DNA of 64,000 nucleotides from Formosa algae (GTDB taxonomy: Bacteria > Bacteroidota > Bacteroidia > Flavobacteriales > Flavobacteriaceae): positions 1 through 64,000 of the forward strand of contig NZ_LMAK01000007.1 of NCBI RefSeq assembly GCF_001439665.1. The letters run 5' to 3'. The notes below the pieces were generated by a model. The model was not told the origin of the DNA and did not search any database. It saw only the letters and a list, made by a program, of their open reading frames with translations. Below are positions 16,272 through 25,071 of the stretch, piece after piece. Made by a program: the position numbers and the translations under genes. The first letter of the stretch is position 1. Every line of letters starts with the position of its first letter.

Positions 16272-17279
16272 TTAGAAGAAAAAGTAAAAAATATATCCAC
16301 CAGCAATAGCCATTGTCATAACAGCACATACAAATGCAAGTATGGCTTTAGGTTTTAACATAGAAGAAATAATGGCTATTTCTGGTAAACTGGCTCCTGT
16401 TCCTCCAATAATTAACGCCATCGCTGCCCCCATACTCATGCCTTTTACAATAAGAGCATTTAATATGGGAATTGCCATTTCAATTCGTAAATACAAGGGT
16501 ACCCCAACAGTAGCTGCAATAGGAATGGCTAGCGGACTATCATTTCCGAGATATTTTTCTACCCAAGCATCAGGCACAAAAACTGCAGATACAGCACTGA
16601 TTACTGCACCAAGCAAAACATAAGGAAATATGCGTTTAAATAGTGACCACCCAAAAGTAAAAGCTTCCGCTAGTTTAGTCTGAGAGTCTCGAGATTCTCC
16701 ACAAGAACTGCTAGAACCAGCAGAGTTATGAGTTGTTGACTCTTGAACTACACCGCAAGAGTTTTTACTAGATTTTGCCACTTCACCACAACTTATAATT
16801 GGCTGAGCTGTACATGCATTTGTGGCGGTTTTAGACTTTAAATCTAAACGTTTCACACAGGTTTTTAAAGATGTTTGTCCCGCAATACTTCCAAAAAGTA
16901 CTGAACCAATAAACACAATTAGAAAATAAACTACTGCGACTTTCCAACCGAACACACCAAATATAAAACCTACAACTACAAAATTTGCTAGTGGTGCAGA
17001 AAGTAAAAAAGAAAACACCATAGCAAATGGCGCCCCCATTTCTATCATTCCCATAGAAACAGGAACCATAGAAGCACTACAAAACGGTGTCGGAATACCT
17101 AACAAAGCGCCCATTAAGCCGCTATACTTTCCCGTTTTAGAAAGCCTTTTTTGAAGTTTCTCTTGAGGGATAAATGCCCGTATTAACCCCGTAATTACAG
17201 ATACAAGTGCAATAATAAGTACCAATACAACACCCACGTGAATAAACTCGTTTAGTGCCAAATTTAATTTTTCATTCAT
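16272..17279 (-). CDS. ArsP/DUF318-type permease with Cys-rich loop
   Basis: The 335-residue protein is a permease of the PF03773 (ArsP, formerly DUF318) family. The family pumps methylated arsenicals or, in the SO_0444 branch, is linked to soft metal ions. It has ~8 membrane helices in two halves. The first half shows TPFCSASMVPVSMG with the intramembrane Cys, the second VGVPLYLRIEMAIP. Between them, residues ~130-200 are a Ser/Gly-rich cytosolic loop with repeated SCG motifs (ISCGE, NSCGV, SSCGES) and further cysteines, likely a metal- or metalloid-binding loop. An ArsR-family gene precedes it, and an ArsR-like inverted repeat lies 27-48 bp upstream of its ATG. The substrate is unproven. 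Confidence 0.87.
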   Translation of the reverse strand: MNEKLNLALNEFIHVGVVLVLIIALVSVITGLIRAFIPQEKLQKRLSKTGKYSGLMGALLGIPTPFCSASMVPVSMGMIEMGAPFAMVFSFLLSAPLANFVVVGFIFGVFGWKVAVVYFLIVFIGSVLFGSIAGQTSLKTCVKRLDLKSKTATNACTAQPIISCGEVAKSSKNSCGVVQESTTHNSAGSSSSCGESRDSQTKLAEAFTFGWSLFKRIFPYVLLGAVISAVSAVFVPDAWVEKYLGNDSPLAIPIAATVGVPLYLRIEMAIPILNALIVKGMSMGAAMALIIGGTGASLPEIAIISSMLKPKAILAFVCAVMTMAIAGGYIFYFFF

Positions 17280-17305
17280 AATAATTAATTTAATATTTGT
17301 ATTTC

Positions 17306-17327
17306 ATATGCGTAAAAACACATATGT
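17306..17327. promoter_or_regulatory. ArsR-type operator upstream of permease gene
   Basis: The 22-bp site reads on the - strand ACATATGTG-TTTTT-ACGCATAT, an inverted repeat with 8-bp arms (one mismatch). It matches the site before the arsR-like gene (17737-17758) at 19 of 22 positions. It lies in the gap between the regulator and permease genes. Confidence 0.65.
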
Positions 17328-17384
17328 TTTTATAAAAAAAACCAAGACTAATTATACTCTAAGTTTTTTTAAATCATGGATTGT

Positions 17385-17720
17385 TTATACTTCGCGGGCA
17401 GCTAATAATGCTTTACATGTATTAATTACAGATTGCATTTGAGATTCTGGAATCACTTGTATAGCCTCTTGAATATAGCGTCTAAATTCTGTAGTTACGG
17501 GTGTTAAATAATAGTACACCCACTTGCCTTCTTTAACTTCTTCAACAAGTTTGGCCGTTTTTAGTATTTTTAAATGACGGGATACATTATACTGGTATTC
17601 ATCTAACACCTCTACAATTTCAGAAACACATATTTTGTCATCGATATTGGTGAGGAGCCAAATCATTTTTAATCGTGTAATATCAGATAAGGCTTTAAAT
17701 ATGGTTATGTGTTCTTCCAT
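17385..17720 (-). CDS. ArsR/SmtB-family repressor
   Basis: The 111-residue protein is a winged-helix metalloregulator: FKALSDITRLKMIWLL (helices 1-2), KICVSEIVEVLDEYQYNVSRHLKIL (recognition helices) and the wing KEGKWVYYYL. The usual arsenite motif ELCVCDL is reduced to KICVSEI with one Cys; additional Cys near the C-terminus (NTCKALL) may help. ATG at 17720 is preferred to the longer version from 17756, because the 17756 start would lie inside the palindromic operator. It should repress itself and the permease operon through two nearly identical palindromes and release them on metal or metalloid binding. Which ligand is unknown. Confidence 0.9.
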   Translation of the reverse strand: MEEHITIFKALSDITRLKMIWLLTNIDDKICVSEIVEVLDEYQYNVSRHLKILKTAKLVEEVKEGKWVYYYLTPVTTEFRRYIQEAIQVIPESQMQSVINTCKALLAAREV

Positions 17721-17736
17721 CTTAATAATAATTTTA

Positions 17737-17758
17737 ACATATGTGATTTTACACATTT
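17737..17758. promoter_or_regulatory. ArsR-type operator upstream of regulator gene
   Basis: ATATGTG-ATTTTA-CACAT, an inverted repeat with 5-bp perfect core arms, lies 17-38 bp upstream of the regulator ATG. It is near-identical to the permease site at 17306-17327. Two matching sites in one operon support autoregulation. Confidence 0.65.
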
Positions 17759-18066
17759 AATAACATTGGCAAATATATAAATTTTTTGTTTATGTCAACC
17801 AAATCATCGCAACAATCTATTAAACAAGTGTTTTACAAACTGTTACATCATATTAATTAGAAATCACAAGTCCTTTTAGGGTAAGTAGAATTATAAAATA
17901 GTCTATAATATAGGTTCAATCATCAATCAAATAGATTGTTTACATCCCATTATAAACCAAGGTATTGTAAACTACGGTTAATGTTATTTATATTATATTT
18001 AAAAACCATAATACAACACTTTAAAAAAACAAATCTTAAAAGTAGATTGGAATAACAACGTAAAGC
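17759..18066. other. Gene-free interval between divergent units
   Basis: This 308-bp AT-rich stretch holds no convincing gene. A loose 7-bp repeat pair GTTTACA / TGTAAAC is near 17938-17972. It must contain the promoters for the - strand arsR unit and the + strand DUF3667 gene, but I could not pick a clear TANNTTTG for either. Confidence 0.4.
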
Positions 18067-18804
18067 ATGACTAAAGCCATTAATAGTGAACCATGTAAAA
18101 CCTGCGGTACAGAAATAGAATATCAATTTTGTAGTTCATGCGGATGCCCGAAAACATTAAAACGCATTAACGGTAGTTATATATTAACTGAAATAGTAAG
18201 CATCTTAAACTTCGACAAAGGTATTTTCTTCACTATAAAAGAGTTGGTTATACGACCTGGAGACAACGTGCATAAGTTTATTCACGAAGATAGAAATAGA
18301 CTAGTAAAACCCCTACTCTTTGTAATTGTATGTTCCTTAGTGTATACCATAGCACAACAACTTCTTAAATTTGAAGACGGCTATGTAACTGCTAACGGTT
18401 TTGGAGATTCTGCCATAACTACTATTTATAAATGGATTGCACTTCACTACGGTTATGCCAACATCTTAATGTCCATTTTTATAGCATTTTGGATTAAACT
18501 TTTCTTTAAAACATACGACTATAACTTTTTTGAAATCATAATCTTATTATGTTTTATAATGGGAATAGGTATGCTAATATATACGGCTTTTGGAGTTTTT
18601 GAAAGCCTATTTAACGTCAGTATTTTGCAATTCGGAGGCATTCTTGGATTTATCTACACAGCTTGGGCCATCGGACAGTTTTTTGATAAAACTAAAAAAC
18701 AGAATTACTTAAAAGGTTTAGTCGCCTATATTTTAGGGATGATAAGTTTTTACGGACTTGCTGTAGTTCTTGGTTTAGTAATAGATACAGTCGCTAAGAA
18801 GTAA
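18067..18804 (+). CDS. DUF3667 zinc-ribbon membrane protein
   Basis: The 245-residue protein matches the DUF3667 layout: an N-terminal zinc ribbon (Cys10-x2-Cys13 and CSSCG near residues 25-29), a conserved soluble link (FTIKELVIRPGDNVHKFIHEDRNRLVKP), then about five membrane helices from residue ~80 to the end. The family is common in Bacteroidota and has no known function. It is a single gene; an AT-rich perfect hairpin follows ~120 bp downstream. Confidence 0.88.
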   Translation: MTKAINSEPCKTCGTEIEYQFCSSCGCPKTLKRINGSYILTEIVSILNFDKGIFFTIKELVIRPGDNVHKFIHEDRNRLVKPLLFVIVCSLVYTIAQQLLKFEDGYVTANGFGDSAITTIYKWIALHYGYANILMSIFIAFWIKLFFKTYDYNFFEIIILLCFIMGIGMLIYTAFGVFESLFNVSILQFGGILGFIYTAWAIGQFFDKTKKQNYLKGLVAYILGMISFYGLAVVLGLVIDTVAKK

Positions 18805-18922
18805 AAAACATTAAGATGGCATTATAAACTGCAAAAATTCTTAAGGATTGGCAAGCTACATTAAAATAAATAGCTATGCATTAACTGATTATTATAAGCA
18901 GACAATTCAAATAAGAGTTCTG

Positions 18923-18963
18923 TATCAATTATTTATAATATCTTACAGTATAAATAATTGATA
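18923..18963. repeat. AT-rich 15-bp perfect inverted repeat
   Basis: TATCAATTATTTATA and TATAAATAATTGATA are perfect complements around an 11-nt loop, 50 bp before the lipoprotein gene at 19014. It has low GC and no T-tract, so it may be an operator or an mRNA 5' structure rather than a terminator. Confidence 0.55.
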
Positions 18964-19013
18964 TAGTTTAGACTAATACAAAATAAACTACACCTAACAA
19001 TACCCCTTGACCA

Positions 19014-19937
19014 ATGAAAAAACTACTCGGTTTATTAGTATGTATAACACTTTTATTGTCCTGTAAAAACAATGAGTCTGAAAAATCTGATAGTACAGTA
19101 AAAACAGATTACCAAGAAATTATCAAAGACGATTACGTATTAAACAAACCACTTAAAAACATTAAGGGCGTCTTAATACTTTTTGGTGGTTATCCAGAAG
19201 ATGCTAAAGCTATAAAACAAGAATTTAAAATCCTTGAACAGGCTAAAGCAGAAAATGTTGCCGTCCTGTATATGAACTATAATCGTAAACTTTGGCTAGA
19301 ACAAAAAGAACATGTTCTAATATCTGAACAAATTCAAAATATATTAAAAACAGAGCATTTACCTACAGAAAATATTTATGTAGGAGGCTTTTCAAGTGGT
19401 GGTAATGTTGCTCTTCTCATCAGTAATTTTATGACTCAAGAACACGCTTCTATCATTCCAAAAGGTGTGTTTATTGGCGATTCTCCTGTAGACTTAGCGG
19501 CCTTATATCATATCGCTAAAAAATGTGAAGCACGTAATATATCTAATTCTACTACAGAAGAATGTAAATGGTTAGTTCAAACTTTAGGTCAGGCATTTGG
19601 AACTCCAGAAAGTGATCTTGCTAACTATGAAGCGTATTCTGTTTTTACTTCTACGACAAATAATATTCAAAATATAAAAAACTTAAAACACACAAAAATA
19701 AGATTATATACAGAGCCAGATTCTCTTTGGTGGAAAACACATAACATGTCTACATATGAAGACATGAATGCTTACAGTATAAAAAAACTTTCTGATGTGT
19801 TACAACAAAACAATTTTGAACATGTAGAATATATTACAACAGTAAACAAAGGCTATCGTGCCAATGGAGACCGACATCCACATAGTTGGTCTATTATTGA
19901 TGGAACTTCATTAATAAATTGGATGCTTAACAAATAA
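19014..19937 (+). CDS. Alpha/beta-hydrolase-like lipoprotein
   Basis: The 307-residue protein has a lipoprotein signal (LLLSCKN) and a nucleophile-elbow motif GFSSGG (residues ~124-129) after the strand NIYVG, so it has an alpha/beta-hydrolase (esterase or peptidase-like) fold. Supporting segments are KGVLILFGGYPED (oxyanion strand, ~48-60) and a late HPHSW stretch that could supply the catalytic His. The acid residue is not certain. It should be tethered in the envelope. It stands alone upstream of the TonB-dependent receptor but 222 bp apart, so shared regulation is not evident. The substrate is unknown. Confidence 0.78.
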   Translation: MKKLLGLLVCITLLLSCKNNESEKSDSTVKTDYQEIIKDDYVLNKPLKNIKGVLILFGGYPEDAKAIKQEFKILEQAKAENVAVLYMNYNRKLWLEQKEHVLISEQIQNILKTEHLPTENIYVGGFSSGGNVALLISNFMTQEHASIIPKGVFIGDSPVDLAALYHIAKKCEARNISNSTTEECKWLVQTLGQAFGTPESDLANYEAYSVFTSTTNNIQNIKNLKHTKIRLYTEPDSLWWKTHNMSTYEDMNAYSIKKLSDVLQQNNFEHVEYITTVNKGYRANGDRHPHSWSIIDGTSLINWMLNK

Positions 19938-20159
19938 AAAAGACAATTATTTTACGCTACAAAAAATATGGTCGATATTGCATTCAAAATTAATTTTAAA
20001 TGCAGTTCTAATTTTACATTTTTTTTAAATGACACACTAACCTTACCCCTTTAAAATTCAAAAAACGTTTCAGAAATTAGCCTATTAATTTTTTAAATGT
20101 CCGCAAATAATAACCTTGTTTAGGATAAATTTCAAGTTCTATATTTACTATTTAACACG

Positions 20160-22634
20160 ATGAATAATTCAAAAAAAATAATAACCTTTTTATTAATAAT
20201 AAGCAACTCTCTGTTTGCATTTTCACAAATCACTGGAAAAATTGTAGACGAGGCAAATCTTCCGCTAGAATATGCTACAGTTGCACTTTACAACCAAAAT
20301 AACAAAACGTTAATTAGTGGGGTTATTACAGATAGTAAAGGTGATTTTGAATTTAAAAACATAAAGAAGGGCACGTTTTATATTGAGGCTTCATTTATTG
20401 GGTATGAAGTAAAAACAATTAATAATATTACGATTTTAAACACCCGTGAAACTAAAGATTTAGGGCAATTACTTTTAACACTCGGTACTAATTTAGATGA
20501 AGTTGTCATTCAAGGCGAGCGTTCAACAGTAGTTAACAAGATTGACCGTCAGGTATTCGATGCTGAAACATTTACGAGTGCCCAAGGCGGTTCTACTATA
20601 GATGTCATTCGTAATTTACCATCGGTGAGTATAGATGGACAAGGCGAAATAAGTGTTAGAGGAAGTTCTGGCTTTACGGTCTTATTAAACGGAAAACCTG
20701 TACAAAGCAATGCAAGTACAATCATGGCACAATTACCTGCTAATGCCGTAGAACGTGTAGAAGTTATTACCGCACCATCTGCTAAATATGATCCGGAGGG
20801 AAAGGCTGGTATTTTAAATATCATTACAAAAAAAGGCGCTTTAGATGGTGCCTTTGCGCAATTAAATATTAAAGGAGGCTTTCCTTCTATTGAAACTTAT
20901 GGCAATGATAAAGCCCATCAACGCTATGGTATCGATGCCACATATAATGTGCGGAATGAGATTTGGAATGTATCCTTAAGTGCCAATTATCAACGTAATG
21001 ATTTAGGAGGCAGACGAGAAGGTGATGCCTACACCATAATAGATGATGTAAAAACACAATTCCCCTCAACAGGAGAACGCAGTTTTGACGAGGTAAATTA
21101 TAGCGGACGTTTTAGTGTAGACTTCACTCCAGATACAACCAATGTATTTTCATTAGGCCTTTTTGCAGGTAAACGCAGTAAGGAAAGATTAGCAGATATT
21201 GTGTATTACGATAATCATGCGGTTTCTCCTGCAGATAGTGATAATAGACTTTATACGTTTCAATATTACAATCACAATTTAAGAGAACGTAAAAGTGATT
21301 TTGCCTTAGGAAGTTTGGATTATACGTATACGTTTAAAAACACCTCCAAATTGTCTACCTCTGCCCTATATGAATATACGCTTTTGGGTGGTCCAACCGT
21401 GAATCAGAATCTTGGTTATCCTGATCACTCCATTCTGTATCAAGATGAATATAATACTAATGAAAACCCATTGCATGGCATTAGACTGCAACTAGATTAT
21501 ACCTTCAAACCTTTTACTTGGGGTGTGTTAGATATGGGATATCAATATAGGCATTTAGACCATACAGGAGATTTTGTTTATGAAAGACGAACAGATTTTG
21601 ATGATGATTTTGAATTGGTTCCTGAGTTTTCCAGCGAAGTCGATTTAGAACGTACTATCCATGCGTTTTACACTCAGTTTTCAGGTAAAAGTGGCCTATG
21701 GAATTATGCCGCAGGTGCTAGAATTGAAGTCATGGACAGAACGCTAGATTTAAAAGACAAAGCCAATACGGTAGACGACACTTACGAATATGATATTACC
21801 AAACTCTATCCGTCGGCGTCTTTACAATATGAGATTACAGATAAAACCAATATAAAAGCGGCTTACAGTAAACGTGTAGAACGAACATCTACTTTTCAAA
21901 TGAATCCGTTTCCAGAACGCGAACACTCCGAGACTTTAGAACAAGGAGATCCTGAACTAAAACCTGAATTTATAGATTTAGTAGAATTAGGTGTAACTAA
22001 AAAACTTAAAAACGGACAATCTGTTTTTGCTACAGCTTATTACAGAAATGTAAAAAATGTAGTTAACCGTGTAAATACTGTGTATAACGACACCATTTTA
22101 AATAGAATTTATTCTAATGTTGGCGATGCCAAAACGATTGGACTAGAATTAGGTGCCGAAATTAAACCGACTAAAAACTGGAACAATTTTATAGGTGCAA
22201 ACATTTACAATTACAAGATTGATGGTGAATTTGACGATCAGCCCATTCATTCTGAAGCCACGCAGTATTCTATAAATTTTAATTCTACTTATAGTTTTTG
22301 GGAAAATGCATCTTTACAATTTACATTCAACTACCTTTCTGAGAGGGTGACGGCTCAAGGTGAAGACTCCAGATTTTATTCGCCCAACTTAACTTTTCAA
22401 AAATCGTTCTTAAACAACAGATTAACAGCTACTCTTCAGTGGCAAAATATAGATATGGGTCTTCTAGACACTAACGAACAGCGTATTACAACATACAGAC
22501 CTAACGATTTTTATACAACAACAAATTATATTTATGAGGTCGATATGGTCTTACTAAACCTATCCTATACCTTTAAAAATGGTAAAAATAAATCGAAATT
22601 TATAAATAGTGAATTCGGTAAAAACGAGTTTTAA
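20160..22634 (+). CDS. TonB-dependent outer-membrane receptor
   Basis: The 824-residue protein has a signal peptide (to AFSQ), a CarboxypepD_reg-like beta-sandwich (residues ~23-100: ITGKIVDEANLPLEYATVAL ... GDFEFKNIKKG), a plug (~130-230 with VIRNLPSVSIDGQGEISVRG) and an outer-membrane beta-barrel of the OMP_b-brl_3 type to the C-terminus. No SusD-like gene adjoins, so it is unlikely to be part of a classic SusCD pair. Such stand-alone receptors usually import siderophores, metal complexes or peptides with TonB energy. The ligand cannot be told. An ABC ATPase with a tiny membrane partner lies 190 bp downstream on the same strand. Confidence 0.92.
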   Translation: MNNSKKIITFLLIISNSLFAFSQITGKIVDEANLPLEYATVALYNQNNKTLISGVITDSKGDFEFKNIKKGTFYIEASFIGYEVKTINNITILNTRETKDLGQLLLTLGTNLDEVVIQGERSTVVNKIDRQVFDAETFTSAQGGSTIDVIRNLPSVSIDGQGEISVRGSSGFTVLLNGKPVQSNASTIMAQLPANAVERVEVITAPSAKYDPEGKAGILNIITKKGALDGAFAQLNIKGGFPSIETYGNDKAHQRYGIDATYNVRNEIWNVSLSANYQRNDLGGRREGDAYTIIDDVKTQFPSTGERSFDEVNYSGRFSVDFTPDTTNVFSLGLFAGKRSKERLADIVYYDNHAVSPADSDNRLYTFQYYNHNLRERKSDFALGSLDYTYTFKNTSKLSTSALYEYTLLGGPTVNQNLGYPDHSILYQDEYNTNENPLHGIRLQLDYTFKPFTWGVLDMGYQYRHLDHTGDFVYERRTDFDDDFELVPEFSSEVDLERTIHAFYTQFSGKSGLWNYAAGARIEVMDRTLDLKDKANTVDDTYEYDITKLYPSASLQYEITDKTNIKAAYSKRVERTSTFQMNPFPEREHSETLEQGDPELKPEFIDLVELGVTKKLKNGQSVFATAYYRNVKNVVNRVNTVYNDTILNRIYSNVGDAKTIGLELGAEIKPTKNWNNFIGANIYNYKIDGEFDDQPIHSEATQYSINFNSTYSFWENASLQFTFNYLSERVTAQGEDSRFYSPNLTFQKSFLNNRLTATLQWQNIDMGLLDTNEQRITTYRPNDFYTTTNYIYEVDMVLLNLSYTFKNGKNKSKFINSEFGKNEF

Positions 22635-22822
22635 AAGCTTGTAAAGAAGTATAAGCGTAAAGATGTTCATAGCTATGATTAGAAAAATGGATTAATTTGG
22701 TACAGTCTATTAAGATTACGTCTATCTTTAAAATGTAACACAACAAATAAATTTATAAATTCACAATAGAAACCGTATAATCTATTTACAATTTTTAGAG
22801 TTTACATATAAAAACACAGCTT

Positions 22823-23098
22823 TTGAGAATATTAAAAAACATACTATTATTCCAACAAAAGATATTTTTTATATCCTATATCCTTTCCATTGCGATAGGC
22901 ATTGTATTTGGTGGAAAACTTGCGATAATAGGGTTAAGTTTTCTGTGTATTGCACCTTGTACACACTATTTCTATTACAATATAAGACATAAAAACCAAT
23001 ATTATTATTACTACAATTTAGGCATTAGCGACCTCACGTTATGGGGATCTACATGCCTAACAGGATGCATTAACCTCTTAATCTTAATGGTTATATGA
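22823..23098 (+). CDS. Small membrane protein, partner of ABC ATPase
   Basis: The 91-residue product has hydrophobic helices at ~13-30, ~32-50 and ~70-90, with a Tyr-rich linker (NQYYYYYNLG). It starts with TTG at 22823; no in-frame ATG gives a comparable N-terminus. Its TGA overlaps the ATG of the ATPase gene (ATGA, 23095-23098), a layout that indicates translational coupling. It may be the membrane part of a minimal ABC system, yet it is far shorter than a normal ABC permease. No family is recognised. Confidence 0.65.
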   Translation: MRILKNILLFQQKIFFISYILSIAIGIVFGGKLAIIGLSFLCIAPCTHYFYYNIRHKNQYYYYYNLGISDLTLWGSTCLTGCINLLILMVI

Positions 23099-23778
23099 CT
23101 AGTTTACATATAGATAGCGTGACTAAATCTTATAACAATAACGTGATATTAAGCGATATTTTTATGTCTTGTAAAAAGGGAGAAATAAAAGGTCTTATAG
23201 GTCGTAATGGCTCTGGAAAATCTACACTGCTAAAAATTGTATTTGGCACTGTTAAAGCCGAATCTAAGTTTGTTCGTATTGGCCATGCTGTAATTAAAAC
23301 AGTATCAGATGGGCGACACTTAATCAACTATTTACCTCAAGACAATTTCCTTCCAAATCACATTTCCATACAAGCCATAATACATTTATTCCTTGACAAA
23401 CAACATAGAGACCTAGTCTTGGAAAATGCTTATGTAAAATCCGTATTACATCTAAAAAATCAACAATTATCTGGCGGAGAACGGAGATTAATTGAAATCT
23501 TATTAATAATTCATTCTAATGCAACGTTTATTTTACTCGACGAACCTTTTAATGGACTCAGTCCGATAATGAAGGAGTATATTATAGAGTACATCAAAAA
23601 AATGAAAGCGAACAAAGGGTATATTATCACCGACCACAATTATGAAAATGTAATCCACTTAGCCGATAAATTAATGTATTTACAAAACGGCTATTTAAAA
23701 GAGATATCAGATAAAAGTGAATTAATTGCACTGGGCTATATAACTAAATCGACTTATTACAGCGTTTATAATAAATGA
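23095..23778 (+). CDS. ABC transporter ATP-binding protein
   Basis: The 227-residue ATPase has all core motifs: Walker A GRNGSGKST (residues 36-44), Q-loop YLPQDN (~79-84), signature LSGGE (125-129), Walker B FILLDEP (145-151), the D-loop region, and the switch His in ITDHNYENV (~178). The order and TDHN signature resemble the LptB/LivG-like class. It overlaps the 91-residue membrane-protein gene by 4 bp and has no permease beyond that. It could energise a very small exporter or act with a permease elsewhere. The substrate is unknown. Confidence 0.88.
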   Translation: MTSLHIDSVTKSYNNNVILSDIFMSCKKGEIKGLIGRNGSGKSTLLKIVFGTVKAESKFVRIGHAVIKTVSDGRHLINYLPQDNFLPNHISIQAIIHLFLDKQHRDLVLENAYVKSVLHLKNQQLSGGERRLIEILLIIHSNATFILLDEPFNGLSPIMKEYIIEYIKKMKANKGYIITDHNYENVIHLADKLMYLQNGYLKEISDKSELIALGYITKSTYYSVYNK

Positions 23779-24184
23779 AAATAATGAATAGCGGTAGAAT
23801 AAACATGCTGTATTAAACTATTAATACCTACCACAAGAGTTTGCTCCATTGTTTTGGCAAGACTAAAACTTCTAATATTTAAGATGTAAAATTAAAACGA
23901 TACTATTCCTACAAGACAACTTAAACTACTATCTAGAAAAATAAAACATGATGGATACTGACTTCTATTCAAGATGGATTTAGCAGCTATTATGCGTAGG
24001 TCTCTAGTGAGATATTAAAAGATACCATATCATATTTTAAGGTTGCTGAAACTCATTTAAAATAGAAGATATGACAGTATTGATCTTTATATATTGAATC
24101 AAAAAATTATTCGACAAAGTCTAGAAGTAATCCTAAACTAAAAGCGAATCATTTCCTTTTAGGGCTATGATTCGCTTTCTAAAT
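23779..24184. other. Gene-poor interval with possible gene remnant and terminator
   Basis: No intact gene is seen in 406 bp. From 23958 to 24065 one + strand frame reads like coding sequence (TSIQDGFSSYYA, stop, VSSEILKDTISYFKVAETHLK, stop), which could be a decayed gene fragment. The right end holds a perfect terminator hairpin (24141-24178). Confidence 0.4.
24141..24178 (-). terminator. Rho-independent terminator (likely bidirectional)
   Basis: A perfect 12-bp stem AAAGCGAATCAT / ATGATTCGCTTT with a 14-nt loop lies 6 bp beyond the stop of the - strand lipoprotein gene at 24185. Confidence 0.8.
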
Positions 24185-25027
24185 TTAGTCTACCAAATTA
24201 CCTTTTAATGTTAATTCGGTTTGTTTGTAACCAATTTGTTTAACGTAATCGTTCGTAATGTCGTCGTATACAATATATCCTAAATTTTCATTAAAATATA
24301 GGCTAAATAATGCTGTTGATGCATAACTTCCTGCCACAGAACCATTCGTTGTAAACACGTTAATTTGCCCCTCTTCATTAGGATAAATCATGTCTGTTGA
24401 TTTTGTTAGTGTGGTACTAAAAATATTTCCAGCTGCAGCTTCTGGCGCACTGATATCTTTATATTCAGTAGTTCTTAAAGTCAGTCTTATTGGATAATTT
24501 CCTACATTAGTCCAGGTATCGATTTCTAAACCATTATAAGTAGTATTGACTTGTGAATCTGGAATGGTAATTTCTGAATTATGAAGTAAAATAGGTTGTT
24601 CTGTATCTACAATAATTCTATAAATTGTAGATTCTGAATCGTCTGAATTAGAGATTTTAAAATCTAAAATATTTGGATAACTAAAATCTATTTGCTCCCC
24701 TACAGTAGCGTTATATGGATTGAAAGTTTCATTGTTTATTCTGTATTCAATATTAGACCCTTCAAAAGCCATGGTAGGTGTTATATTCGCATAATCTACT
24801 ACCGATGTAAATAAACACACCACTAAAGAATCTACAGGTTGAATGTTAGCTTCCAATACAGAAAATGTATGGTTATTAGTTAGCATATTAAAACTAGTTA
24901 ATGCTAATGGTTCCTCGGTTACGCCTTCCTCAACACCATCAGTATCAGAACCTGAGCTACAGCCCGTTAATAATACCACAGCTAATAGTAAGTAATAAAA
25001 ATGTTGAACTCTTTTTAAGTGTCTCAT
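24185..25027 (-). CDS. Secreted lipoprotein, strand-rich, unknown function
   Basis: The 280-residue lipoprotein (signal peptide with lipobox LLTGC, followed by an acidic linker) has a mature part of predicted beta structure. Residues ~40-140 look like a DUF5018-type or cadherin-like sandwich (ALTSFNMLTNNHTFSV ... VCLFTSVVDYANITPTMAFEG ... STIYRIIVD), a pattern found in Bacteroidota surface lipoproteins before substrate-binding modules. The rest is not recognised. The gene lies 44 bp downstream of pfkB on the same strand and ends in a terminator, so the two may be cotranscribed. Confidence 0.75.
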   Translation of the reverse strand: MRHLKRVQHFYYLLLAVVLLTGCSSGSDTDGVEEGVTEEPLALTSFNMLTNNHTFSVLEANIQPVDSLVVCLFTSVVDYANITPTMAFEGSNIEYRINNETFNPYNATVGEQIDFSYPNILDFKISNSDDSESTIYRIIVDTEQPILLHNSEITIPDSQVNTTYNGLEIDTWTNVGNYPIRLTLRTTEYKDISAPEAAAGNIFSTTLTKSTDMIYPNEEGQINVFTTNGSVAGSYASTALFSLYFNENLGYIVYDDITNDYVKQIGYKQTELTLKGNLVD

Positions 25028-25071
25028 TAAGTTTTTTTTTTTTTGAAAGATACAATCTTTTAATATTTTGC

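Noticed and set aside
20160-22634. SusC of a polysaccharide-utilisation locus
   Set aside because: No SusD-like gene, glycoside hydrolase or sugar regulator lies next to it, and the length (824) is below typical SusC.
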